A program made the translations under genes and the position numbers. 64,000 bases of DNA. Origin: Saccoglossus kowalevskii. Taxonomy: Eukaryota > Hemichordata > Enteropneusta > Harrimaniidae. The notes beneath the pieces are model-generated. The model made no database searches. It had not been told where the DNA came from and saw only the letters and a list, made by a program, of their open reading frames with translations. The DNA is taken from assembly GCF_000003605.2 (NCBI RefSeq), contig NW_003122908.1, positions 102,068 to 166,067 on the forward strand. Direction: 5' to 3'. Shown here in pieces: positions 24,261-36,700 of this stretch (positions are counted from its first letter, which is position 1; each line of letters starts with the position of its first letter).

Positions 24261-26668
24261 TTCAAAGGATATGCAATTGTTGTTGTTCCAATTCTTTGCA
24301 GTCTGAATATCAGAGGGCTTTACTCTGACTTGATATACAGTGGCGGTGAACGCGCCTGGCAAAACAAGGTTAACTATTTGCTAACTTGTTACCAACCTCT
24401 GTAGATCAGTTCGTGTAAAGCTGTCTTTTGTGGACACGCAACTGATGTTCTCCCGCCCCGAATGGCTATAAAGTAGCCTCAATTCCCTTCTCAGTATGAA
24501 TACTTTATCCCAATAATTTAGGTTGAATTTGATTGACCACACTACCCACTAAATGTGTGTGCATATAGTATTCATTCGCATCGTGGCTGTTGTGAAAGTT
24601 TAGGCTTGCCAGAAAATCCCATTTTTTTTTTTTACAAAAAAAAAAAAAGAAGCACATCGTGGTTCGGATGGAATGTCCATCACTATTTTGATGATAACTT
24701 GTCGGCCCCATTGATTGGCTACGGTCATGTCATTTATATTAAGTCCCTCCCCTTCAAGATTCTATCACTTTCCCTCGTCAGAGACGTTCTTGAAGCAGAT
24801 CAAGTTGGGGTTTCGTCTAAAATGCGAAATTTGAACATGATAAATGGTGAAATCTTTAATGAAATAATACGAGTAAAAACCACAAACCCATTCGAGCAAG
24901 TGAGTTCATTTGTTCCTTTTAATAGAGCATTGTGATAAGGGGGAATTCCCAATCAAAACAATGTGATAAAACTGTTTCTGCACGGTTATCGAAGTATCAA
25001 CAGGGCAAGATAGGTTCGGGCAATGGCAGGGCTCGTTCGGCGATTCGAATTTTAATAGCAAAACCACTTTCTCCTAAACAAAATACATTTATTTTTACGA
25101 GTTGCGTCAATCGACTGACTTCCCTTTCCTTTAAGGTGCGGGGGTTGTTAGGACGGGTTAGCAACCTTTTATTTAAACTTGTAACACCGACGCACGTAAT
25201 TTTCTAGTTTGTCGTGTTTCTGGTCCTAACATAAGTGTAGTACTGTTAGGTTATCGGCCTAAACGTACATTTATTTCGGCTCCGCTGTTCATGCAAGGAG
25301 ACACCCGGTTTGTTGTACCAACGCGGTCACCGGGGCTCGGCCTTGGTACTGACACAAACTGGTGGTGTCGATCAACAAACGCCCGCCATATTTGTTAGTA
25401 TGATTATGCGACTGCTGGACAGTGTTAACGCTGGAATCCCAAATAATAATTCATGACGAGTCCTGGTTAAGAGTAAGCTCATAATTCCCTCCGTCATGTG
25501 GAGCCATCGACCAACTACCTGTTGATCGTCCGAGTTCACTGTACGCTCTGCCACTGTCAACGACTGATTACTACAACCAATGAGTAGTCTTGGCGTGTCA
25601 ACCAAATTTTAGTTGTGATTAACGACCTTCTTTCAGTGTATTCCAATTCGTTTTAATGCTTGAAAATTCCACCGTATTCCCCCGCACTTAAACAGCATAT
25701 GTTCCCACCGTAAAATGTACGCTGTTGTCGTTTTAATCGTCGAAACTGCCAGTACCATGCGGTCTGTGGCAACGTGTAAAAAATGGTTTCGACCCTCGAG
25801 TAGCGTAATTCTGCGTGTTCTCATCTTTGCACACATTTTACACTGCTGTTTACAGTTTTAGCTTCGAGCTTAACATACTTTTCTAAATCCCTACACTCTC
25901 GACCACGCATTTCCACTCATTAAACAACATTAAGTAACGCGAAATAATTTCATACTTAATTATATTTAATCGCCGCGATGGTGGAAAACAATCCCAACAG
26001 CTTTAGTCTAGTGTTTGCACTAAGTTGACCGAACTAGGACAGGTATTAGTTCCAGCCCGTGTTATTGACAGACAACCGCCAAATAGCGTGTGGTACTCCC
26101 TATCTGTGCCGAGCCGAGGCAATGACGCACGTTTCAAACATTAAAAAACGTGTTAATTGAAAGTCTCATCTACGATAAATCGCGTAGCTATCATCGAAAC
26201 TGTCAAAAATACTACGACCTGTAGTTTGTAGTATTTGTCCATTTAATTATGACTGGCATGGTGATCACATGAGCTACCATTTGCTGTTTTCCATCACACC
26301 TAACTTCGTTAGTTAGAGTCGGGGATCCCGACCCGTTGTAATTTCCGTTCCCCTTTGTATAGTAGTCGAGTCTATGTCCAACGTCGTGTTTCGGTTGTTG
26401 TTGTTTTTTTCGGGAATTCCACCGTCCCGCCAGTGAATGATCTTCCAGCATATCATACGCATGCTTAAAAAAGTATTAGACCAAGTCACGCTTGGTTATT
26501 CCTGCTGAAACCTCCCTGGTTTGGTGAGCGTCGGAGACAAAAGCTCAGCTCATTGTGGCAGAGGTCTTTTATTCCGTCATTGTTAACAACGTACTTCGCT
26601 GGCTATCGGTTTGTGTGTGTTACACTCTATCGTGCGAGTACCCCACTCCTTGTGTTATGGTATATAGG

Positions 26669-26687
26669 TATATATATATATATATAT
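26669..26687. repeat. (TA)n microsatellite
   Basis: A short TA tract of about 19 bases. Confidence 0.85.
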
Positions 26688-28037
26688 GTGTCTACGAATT
26701 TTGTGGACTTCGACCTCCCCATGCGTCTTTGTGTCAACTCGAAAAAAAACACGATAATGATCGAAAATTGCCGATCGCTGCGTTGTTAGTGTTGATAAAC
26801 ACAGCCGACATTTTGCGGTAGTCATTTCTCTCGCGTAATTGACGAGGCTAGGAAATGAATGGAGGCTTTTTGGTCCGTGTCATCAGCCATTATACTATGC
26901 ATATTTATTAATACACCCAATTTATTCCCACGTAATTCTTTTTTTAAAGGCTCCAACGAAAACAGGATTTTTACTCGGAAGCTTTGTAACGAGAGCGAAA
27001 CGCTCAGTGACAATATGTTCTAGGAGGAAACTAGTTTATCGACTCGGGGACTAGTTTTGAGTCTAAAAGAGCAGAAAAATAATAACCAGAGTCAGTTAAG
27101 CCTGGGGCAGTTTATGATTTCGCGCCTATGTATAAAAGGTAGACGAATCGACGGATTGCCCATTAAAATACATTCACTCGGCATTTAGGGCCAAGTTTAG
27201 TTCATAATCACTGATATGGCTAACTCCCTTTATAGGGCAACATAGCTTTGATATTTTATCGCCCACAACCTTTGCCGCGTTTAGCAATCTACAGCTCGAA
27301 AAATGTTCGATCGGGCTTGCTTTATCGGGTTATTTTCTTTCTGTGAGAAAGCGTGTCGACCTCAAAACACATGAAGCCTGTACGCTCCTCAAGCGACGTG
27401 GAAATTTGCATATTAGAAATGTAAATAACAAGCCTAAACATGCTCTGCGTGACAGGCTGTGTTAAAACTGACCTCAAAAAAAAAAAATTTAATAACATAT
27501 AAAATTCACCCTTGTTACATGGAGAAATTCTACAACGCAAATTCTTAAATTATTAACGAAAACTATGTTAACGAGAAAACGAAGCTATTTGCCTATAATA
27601 TCGCAAAAGCACGTGGTCATTATCAAATTATGCGTGTTTTTTTTCTTCAAAAATACAGAATAAACTAAAATGCATCGCAGAAGCTGCGTCTCTCCGCGCA
27701 TTAAAACATTTGAGTTATCTGGAGTGAATATTTGTATATAGTCCATGCATTAATGATAACACTGTTAATATATCCAGTTTGATTAGTTGTATAGCTAAAA
27801 CATATGCCAGGAATGAAAGAAACTGTTTAATAGTTGACGAGTTGGAAATAGCACCGTGAATTCATAACGATATTACTACAGGCACCGTATACCGAACGTA
27901 TTTATTTTTAATAACGATTCTATTTTTGTATTTATTTTTAAAGTATACTACTAGATACACAAGTTTAAATGCGAAAATTCAGTAATGCCGTAGCGGTGAG
28001 GTGAGTGTACAATGTGTGTATGTTGGGAGGAGGCGGC

Positions 28038-28050
28038 GGGGGGGGGGGGG
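28038..28050. repeat. Poly(G) tract, 13 nt
   Basis: One of a set of unusually long G/C homopolymers in this AT-rich window; it follows GGGAGGAGGCGGC and could form a G-quadruplex. Confidence 0.9.
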
Positions 28051-28220
28051 ACTGGGGCTTGGGTATCAGCTGTTCCACAAATCGCTGTTTTTAATGAATG
28101 TAAAAACTACTCATTTCACATAGGGATCCCCAACGCGCGAAAAATTGACCACCTGGTGAGCGCTGAAACGGTGTAGGTAATTTTGTAGATAAAATGGTGA
28201 ATTTTTCCTTCCAGTTCCCG

Positions 28221-28816
28221 TCACTAATTAGCGTGTTTTCGCTCCATTGTCCATGATAAGTGGGATTTTAACGTCCAAATTGCAATTGTTTGCCGACTGG
28301 AACATTTACACTTGAACCCTGGGCTTTCATTTTCTTAGCGGGGCTCCGATTGACTTGATTTATCCTGGTGCGAAATTGGATAATAATCTTGTTCCCCAGA
28401 TTTTGTGTGTGGAGTTGCTGTCATCATGACCTTTCAAGACAAGCCTAAAATATAACATATTGGTCAGGGCAACCGTGCAGGTTGACCATATTTTAACGTG
28501 TTCATGTGAGCTCGTGTGTTAGTTTAATGTTTTTAAAACATTGCCTGCCCTGCAGTGATGTTATCCATACTAGGTCCAACTATAGCCAGTGCGCATGACC
28601 CCGTCATCAATGTCGGCCGTCTTTGTTGTGCATTGACGAACCAGTGATATATAGAATTCACAAAACAAATATTTTTAGAAGTTTTAATGGAGATTTTTAG
28701 TTTTCTATAATAGTGATTATCGGAGGTACCCGGAGCTATCTTCACATCAAGCGCGGGACTTTTAACAGTGAATAACTTGACCCTAATTAGCATAAGATTG
28801 CCTCGTTTGCATAACA
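28221..28816. promoter_or_regulatory. Candidate SoxB1 downstream enhancer (homeodomain, Sox and POU-like motifs)
   Basis: About 4.8-5.4 kb downstream of SoxB1, TAATTA (28225-28230) lies 20 bases from CCATTGT (28244-28250, a Sox core). A second TAATTAGCATAA (28784-28795) lies just before TTTGCATAACA (28806-28816). The latter reads on the minus strand as TGTTATGCAAA and resembles the right part of the vertebrate Sox-Oct composite site, but its Sox half has a core mismatch. Function is inferred only. Confidence 0.22.
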
Positions 28817-30144
28817 GATGAAGTCTGTGAAGTGATACTTGCTCTACTTTTCGCTAAGAAACTATTATTGAAAGAAATGACCCGGCAACTGAGTATAGTG
28901 AGTGATTTCGAAAACATTAGAAATGCTAGGGGAATGGTATGTTTTGAGCATAGATCTGTTGCTCGTTAACAAATGTTGGAATTTCAATATTATTTTTAGT
29001 TCGTATATTTCCGTTCGGGTTTGAGGTTTGTAGACCGAGACGTGTTTTAGTTTACTTAGCTTAGTTACGACCTTCCTACCTTTTAAAACTGCTTTTAAAT
29101 GTTTAGGCGTTCGGAGTGACCGTTGTAACGGCACAATATTGACGATCTAAATCGCACAGACAGGCAGACAGTCAACCAGTACGGCAGCTATTGGTAGTAG
29201 TATTAGGTAGCAGTCAATGGGAGTGACGCGTTGTACACAACTGATAAATAGGAAAATGGATAGTGTCCCCAATACCCTTTTGTAAACACAAATCATTATC
29301 GTATAGTAGAATAGCCACTGGTTTCTTTCTCTCTCTCTCTCTTCGCCTCTACTATCATCGCACTCCACTCCAATAATATTCATTTAAAAAGCTAAAGTGG
29401 TTTAAGAGTAAACTCAAATATCTTCTTATTCATTCACTCACTTCAAGTTCTCGTGGAACTCCACTTTTAATCATATTATTATCATCCTCATGATCACCAA
29501 CCCTCTTTGCTTTCATCATTTGCATTCGCTCCCCCTGAACTTAGCACTTCATGTTGAACGTTATGCATGTGCACATTTTTTTTACGAGAAAGGGGAGGGG
29601 TATTTTTTTCTCCCCGTATGTGTATCTTTGTTTTCGTTAGAAACTAGAGACCTTAAAAGCATTTCCCACCTGTTAGATATGCGATGTGAGATCGGTCCTT
29701 ATCCTAGGATTCAAAGGGAAGTTGGTCGGTACGATCATAGAAGCCGCTATTATTGGAAGAACCAACATAATGTTTTATTATGCCCCCATTACCCGGTTAT
29801 AAGACCGACCACGTCCCTTCTCCCAACTGAATATTGGATAAATATTTTATTTTATATTTTGTTATTTATCATCCATCATCGGTTTTAATTTTGGTAATAG
29901 GCTTGGATATCATCGGCTGTTTCTTTATTCATTTTAATTTACGTGATGGCCAACCTTGTTTTTTTTTTCGTTGACAATTTTTCGCGCATTTAATATTGAT
30001 CATGATAATTATATTGTTTTCTGCAGGTGTCTCTCACTACGACCACGAATTAAAATGAAGGGACACACAGTATGAGGATGAACGAACAGTCAAGCCCCCT
30101 GGATGAGAGCGTATATAAATGTATGCAGTTGTTTACACTACGTG

Positions 30145-30318
30145 TTAACCCTTTGAACGCAAAAGTTTACTTTTGTTACTTTTTCGCAAAATAAACCTGC
30201 ATATATTTTGTAAATGAGCAATATTTGTAGATATTAACGGAAGTTTTTGTCTAAAATTAACAAAATATACATAACAATGTGTAAAATGACGGGGAAATGG
30301 CGGCGTTCAAAAGGTTAA
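30145..30318. mobile_element. piggyBac-type MITE, copy A (166 bp between TTAA sites)
   Basis: The element is bounded by TTAA on both sides (30145-30148 and 30315-30318), the target duplicated by piggyBac elements. Its ends are inverted: CCCTTTGAACGC at 30149-30160 and GCGTTCAAAAGG at 30303-30314, which match at 11 of 12 positions. It has no coding capacity, so it is a non-autonomous miniature element. The interior from about 30244 to 30289 aligns with the neighbouring copy B, showing common ancestry. The TTAA plus CCYT terminus is the basis for the superfamily call; the transposase source is not in this window. Confidence 0.65.
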
Positions 30319-30465
30319 AATGGCCGAACTATAGGTCACAGGGTTGTGTTCGGTGTGTGTGTGTTTTCAGAATCATATTTAAAACTATTGCGGCCCACAA
30401 TTAGTTTTTCTAGCTACAGACGTACGCTCACGCAGTAATTTTGTATAATATTTAGCCTTAATATG

Positions 30466-30678
30466 ATAACCCTTCGACTGCCATTGTATATTGTCATCTT
30501 TCACTAATTAAACCCGCTTGAAATTTTCGAAAGTTCGTAAAACAATTTAGACCTTCGGCTAATGAGAAATTTTGTCTATCTGTTCCAAAATTAACAAAGA
30601 TTTTGTAAATATACATAAAATATGTCAAATGATTCACCCACATTTTGGTGAAAAACAAAATGGCGCTCGAAGGGTTAA
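30466..30678. mobile_element. piggyBac-type MITE, copy B (205 bp), related to copy A
   Basis: The left end CCCTTCGACTGCCATT (30470-30485) and right end AATGGCGCTCGAAGGG (30659-30674) are inverted repeats matching at 14 of 16 positions. The right flank is TTAA (30675-30678); the left flank is ATAA (30466-30469), a one-base decay of the expected duplication. Inside, TTTTGTCTA, AAATTAACAAA, ATATACATAA and a GGCG-rich right end occur in the same order as in copy A, with insertions between them. The two copies are about 150 bases apart in the same orientation. Non-coding; older or more decayed than copy A. Confidence 0.6.
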
Positions 30679-33600
30679 TTGTGTACAGATTAGAACGTTT
30701 TTAACACGTGACTTTCAGCCGAATTGGTCAATCCTGATTTTACCATTTGGGCCACACATACTTGTACATAGTTGCATTGCTATTTTTTTTATATTCAAAG
30801 TCGTGGTTATTTTTGTAGTGCCTTGAATTTCTAGACTTGCCTTTTATTGGGCGTTTACCTTTTTTATTGTCAAGGTGATGTTTTTTTAAAGCCCATAAGC
30901 TCCTGATCTGGTACAGCAAATTCATTTATTTTAGTCGGTCTATCATATTTTAGAATTTTTAAACAAAATCTAACAAAAGTACCTTTTATTTGATATATTT
31001 CTCAAGAGAGGAGCGAGAATTGCATTTTTATTGAATATATATTTTTGTTTTTTTTATTAAAGATGCCTGTCAACGTTCATTTTTAGAACGTTGGAATACA
31101 AAAACCTTAAACGACAATTTTCTCTGAAAATTTATTAAACTCATTTAACTCTGACAGGCTGACACATTCGTGCACCAACTGATTTGTACTATATTTGTTG
31201 AACGTTCGAAGTAAACTTACCTTGTTATTATTATGTAAAAGCATCATTAGAAGTCTTGCATGTCATTTGTTTATCACGTGATCAAACCCCCCTCCAGCAT
31301 GGTATTTACCTTGTTACGTCATGATTCAGATTACCTATCGCGGTGGCGTGCACACGTATCATTCCTGCTTTTATTTTTATATATTCCAAAAAAAAACTCG
31401 ATATACCATTATGATTAAGAAAAACGTTGACTGGCGTGCTTTTGTTGTTTACTACACTTTGAAACCAGACGAAATGCCGACAGTTTTGTTTAGTAGCGTC
31501 AAAAGATTGGAATGCGTACGTATGCAATATCACCCACCCGGTCAATATTTTGCATGACCCTTCAATACCAATCACCACACAACACAACACCCCCCTTCTT
31601 TCCATAATGACTGCCCTTGTCCATGCTCCCTCTCCTCGCATCGCTGATGATAGCATGTATTTTTTATCGAATTGACAGTACATAACCCGTTCATATGAGC
31701 TTGTTTTTAGTACATCTCGGATACAAAACTTTCAAATTAATGCTTGCTCTCAAGATGGTTATTTTAATGTAAAAGTCGACCGGCTGTCCATCTAACCGTC
31801 CCCTTGTCGTGTTATTTAATTAATTCGGGGTTTTTTTAGCGAGAGAGAGGAGAGACGTAGAAATGTATCATCTAATTGCCAAAGCTTTATTTTCCCCGCA
31901 GTTAAATAGCCCAAGGGAATTTTAATATGGACGAAATACGACGTTATTGGTGTCAGCGGCGTTATTTGCTCGGAACTTTGCAATGTACGAGTACGTGTGT
32001 GAGTTTAAATCAATACTCCAGAACACGTTCATCGCGCATCTATAATCATATCTGTAAAAAAAATTGAAGAAAAGGTGTTGATTTCACTTTAAATAGGCTT
32101 GTTTAGTTTTCCGGCAGCAACTTGTCACAGCAAGAGATGCTGATAACAGGTTGTGTCCCCATCGCATCAACACATATAAACACTGTTGTTATTGAATCGT
32201 TTCCTAACTGAGCTGGGAGGTTTTAGTTTTTGGTGAAAACAGACTAAGCGAAACTGGCCAACAGTTCGTGGAGTGCTAATGGCCGGGGACGCCTTTATCA
32301 GGGAGGAGTATTGTTGTTCTGTTGAATGCAACGCTGTCTTATTAGCGGACAGACCCCCACTGCGTGGCTAGTAGCAACATGAACACCCAGGGTGCAGACT
32401 GAAAACTATGAATGGTGGCACCTATTGGGCAAGTTGTCCAACAACCACCCGTAACGCGACATTCCATGCCATATTTCTAGAATGAAAGGGGGAAAAAATT
32501 AGGCACTACATTATGTCAAAAACGTGATGCTTTATCCCCATCCCCCACGTGGACGGACTAAAATCATGTTTTTCCCCTGCCTTGTTTCACGTGACCCTGG
32601 TAGCAACGCACTGGGAGAGAACAGCGATTTATATTCGTTTGAATTCTCCTATTATCAAATTATATACAACAATGAAAATGTGCTGTCAATCTCGCCCGAG
32701 AAACACAAATTATGGTCGCCAGCAGTACGACCTGCCTATTTCTAATTGCATTGATGGCAACCACCGGGAGCGACCCACTCTTATAACGCGCATTCGCAAA
32801 TTATCGCCAAAGTTACGTGAAAGTTACTAAACTATTTCAAATGAGTTTCCTGAAACTAGCCTTCAGCGATATTATGTTTTTATAATTGTATATTCACGGA
32901 TTACTATTATATTTACTTTTTTCTACTATGACTTTCCTCTTGCTTTCGTCGTAAACAAATAAGTAAAGTGTCGTTTGGCTTGGATACTTGGAAAAACACT
33001 ATCGTTGCGCATTCAAGGCCTATGTGCCGATTTGTTAATTAGTAAACTTAATTGGCTAAGACGGGACGTGTTTTTTCACCCCATTGCTTAGATTGGTATT
33101 TCAGCAAAAAAAAAAAACGTAGCTTAAAAAATAAAGCAATAATAAAGGTTTTTTTTTTGTCAAACCAGGTGGTTGTTATTGGCGCTGGCAAGAAAGCTAG
33201 TTAATCAAGAATAAAAAAAAAACGTGTAATTTCACCGTATTTAAACACAGCCCGGCACCGTCGTCGTACCGCCCAATTAAGCTATACACCGAAACTTTTC
33301 TTGGTACACAAGTATTTCTTTTTGTATCATCGTTAATTTCTATAGTGTGTGGAGAATTGTTACACTTTCTATGACCAGTTTATATTGTGCTCTGAGAAAG
33401 GCGCATTTTTATGGAAATCCTCCACTCAATAGTGTTTTTGGTTGCTTTCAACCGCTGGAACACGCGCCACATTGTGTTCTTTTTTCACTTCTGAATTTGC
33501 CATCGTTCGAAAGGGCTGCCAGCAACAACATTTCTTTGGTGTTTCTTTTTGTTTGTCAGTTGATTAACGTTCACGCAGTTTGTAGGAAGTGTTTCCAAAC

Positions 33601-33685
33601 GTCTCCGTCCCTAGTTTGTTTAAAGTCTTGGCGATCATGATTCGTGCTTTGTGTCGACGACTCTCAAACGAGGATCCGGCACCTA

Positions 33686-33718
33686 GCCCAGTCCCCGGTC
33701 CGATACGGGACTGTGGGC
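33686..33718. repeat. GC-rich hairpin (10-bp stem, 2-nt bulge, 11-nt loop)
   Basis: GCCCAGTCCC at 33686-33695 pairs with GGGACT (33707-33712) and GGGC (33715-33718), leaving a GT bulge. It is strikingly GC-rich for this neighbourhood. No terminator or microRNA assignment can be supported. Confidence 0.6.
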
Positions 33719-36700
33719 GCATATTGCTCATCTACAGACAAAATTGGAGGACTGGGCGGTGAGGACAAGTTTATTTGACTGCTATACTCAAGAGGGAGGA
33801 CATTAAGGTAAAGGGGTTCGTTTACCAGATTGGAATCTCCGTATTGGCGCAGATTGCCACAAACAAGATGGCGACCACTTGGGAGTAAGTGAACGAGTCA
33901 TCGAAACCTTGAGGTAAATAGCAAACGAAAACATCTTATGTTTGCATTAGTGATTCAAAGTGAAGGGAAAATTACAACCCAGAGCGGCGAGTGAGTAGTG
34001 GAATGCTCGTGTGTTTTTGTTGTTGTTTTTATCCTCGTATAAATTATGGTTGCGAAGATGTACACATTTTATTTTAATATTGTGCTGGTCGAACTGTTTT
34101 TGGTTGCCTTTATGAACACCTAATCAAGTTTGATGAGCGGACTGGATTTGTTGTCCACCCAGTGGCCACTGATTCGTTGAATTCTTGTGAAGCGAAGCGA
34201 AGCGTAACGAGAGGCCCTGATTTCAACCCTCTTATGAAAAGGTGCGCATACACAGTGAAAACAAAACAACCGATCACTTGTAAAGAAACTGTGAGAAAGT
34301 CCAGAGAATGGAAGCGCCGAAACTTTGGTACGTGTTAGATCTGTGTTCCCCTCCCCTGCCATTACTGGCCGGTTTATTAAACCAGGACGCTTAATAAATG
34401 CGTACAAAAGCTATAGAACCCGTTGGTATTGACTGACATGTAGACAGGCATGCAGGCAAGGAGAGGCAGTCGGCACGATCGGCAGGTTCACATTTTACTT
34501 GCATAACTGGTCTTGAAAGTTGGTCGTATTATGCTTGTTACTCTTTTTAACCAATCGTCGCCATGCCTTTTTTCATACTCGTTTGTTTGGTATCGGAACT
34601 CCCCTCAGTGAGACTTCCCCAGCATATCTCGTATGTGGGCACAATCTAAAACATGGGTGGGCGTGCGGGGGGGGGGGTATCAATTGCTAACTTAATTCAA
34701 CATAACACGTCGTCTGCTACCAAAACTTTCAACCTACCATCCACGGGAGATGCCCACGTCCATGCTCGATTCTTTAAGACAGGGAACCTAAACATCGTCC
34801 CTGTTCGAGATGTTAATAATCCTCCCACATAAGTTGAAATTAAATTATAACTTTTTTATTATAATTTTAAGTGTAATAAAACGTGTTCATTCTCGCTGAT
34901 ATTGACGTGGCTTCGAGAGTGAACCCCTGGGTGATGTCGGCGACGAGGTAAACAACCCCCAACCTAAATTAATGTAATTTGCTCGAATTAGAGACAAGTA
35001 CCATCGCGCCATTCAATTTAGAATGAAAATAAAAACCGATACCACCACCAGATATGTTCTAGACACGTATTCTTTTAACACCGTCGTTTAAGATTAAATA
35101 TCATTCCTACCAGTGGCACCATGTAACTCTCGTAACTGACTTTGCGAAACAATAACAGTTCTCTGGAAACAAGGAAAGAATTAAAATGAACTTAAACACA
35201 GACAAAATTCGTCAATTTTAATCTTCATATACACCAATTAATTATATTAATAGGGTTGTTGTTCCACTCACGTTCGAGATGTGTAGGTATGACGTCAGCA
35301 GTGAGGTATGTTGGAAAGTAATACCACACTGCCCATGAGCAAACGGACACGCTCCTCTTCAAAAGTAAATATCGAAATTTTAGGGAACCACTTGAAAGTG
35401 GGCGCTACCCCGAAAAGTCTCAAACACGTCGACATCACCACTGGCGAAATACTGAATCACTTGTAACGAGATGGATGACTCGAGAGTTGTTGTCACTTTT
35501 TTTGGGTGTGTTCCGGTTGAAAACAAGCCGTTTTTAGCCGACGCGATGTGTCGTCACCCCTATCACTGATTAGACTACAGCGAATAATACAGCGGTTGAA
35601 ACCACGTGGTCTTGGGTGGTACGCGGTGAGACGCTACTGGAATGTCAATGATTACCTGTGTAAAGCGTAGTCGGCCGGCATCTTTGAGAGAGGTAGAGAG
35701 AGAGAGAAAAAACAACCTACCGCACTACGAGCTCTCTGAATCGAAACATAGATGATGATTTCGTTTCACCAATGACAATACACACACAAAATTGTATTTA
35801 GATTCTTTTTTTGGAAGAACCTTTCGACCCGCGTGTTTAATGAAATACCTTTTCAAGACATTGTACATTGACGAGAATTGGCTTTGACTTCATTTCCCCC
35901 TCTGCATGAGGGTAGTTTTACTAACACAGGAGGAGACCCGAAACTCTGAGATGGTCTCCATGTCAACCGAATTGACATCATTGTTTTCGATTTCACTTCA
36001 ATATGTTCGTCTGGATTTCTTTCTTTAGCTGCATGTAGCTTCGACATCCCGATAGAACCACCGTCTGAATGCACTTCCATGATTTGTCAAAGCCATTCTA
36101 CAAGACGAGGAGGGGGGGGGGGGCAACATGCACGCATCTATTGTTGGACATGCTCCCATTCCCGCCAACTTGTTTTCAAACATTTGACATAATGTTGTTT
36201 CCTCGTAACCTTTCCGGAGAGTTTATATCTCCAACAGCAACTCCTTGTTCGAACACTTTTGGGTTTCGTTGCTCGCCGGAAACAGTTTACTCTCCATGGT
36301 CGCCATTTTACACATGACAGGAAGTCACTGAGATTGCATATTTTGTCTCTGAGTCAGTCTTCCTCAGTCATGTTATTAGCGGAGTTCACCGACTTCACTC
36401 GCCCCTATATCTCTCCCACACTTTTTCAGTGTTATTATTAATTACCCATTCCAATCAGCGAGGATAACGAGTCAGAAATTTAGTGCTTAGTTTATCTCAG
36501 ATTTTGATCGACGTCACGTAGACACGTCAAACGTGCCTCGTCTGCATGCAATGGAACCCTCAGCTGTGGGTTCCCGCCAAATTTTAAACAAAAATAAAAC
36601 ATAAAAACGTCGTCTGCGTAAAATTATCCCGCCCATGAATGTATTTTAATGAAGTTACATAAATGATAGTTCAAACAAATGGAAACTTTTTTTTTCGAGT

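Larger units (their letters stand above)
24261..30144. other. SoxB1 3' flank, non-coding
   Basis: No gene recognised. It contains octamer motifs ATTTGCAT at 27404-27411 and 29518-29525, a TA tract, a G13 run, the candidate downstream enhancer, and a CT tract near 29327-29342. Open frames are short and without domains. Confidence 0.65.
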
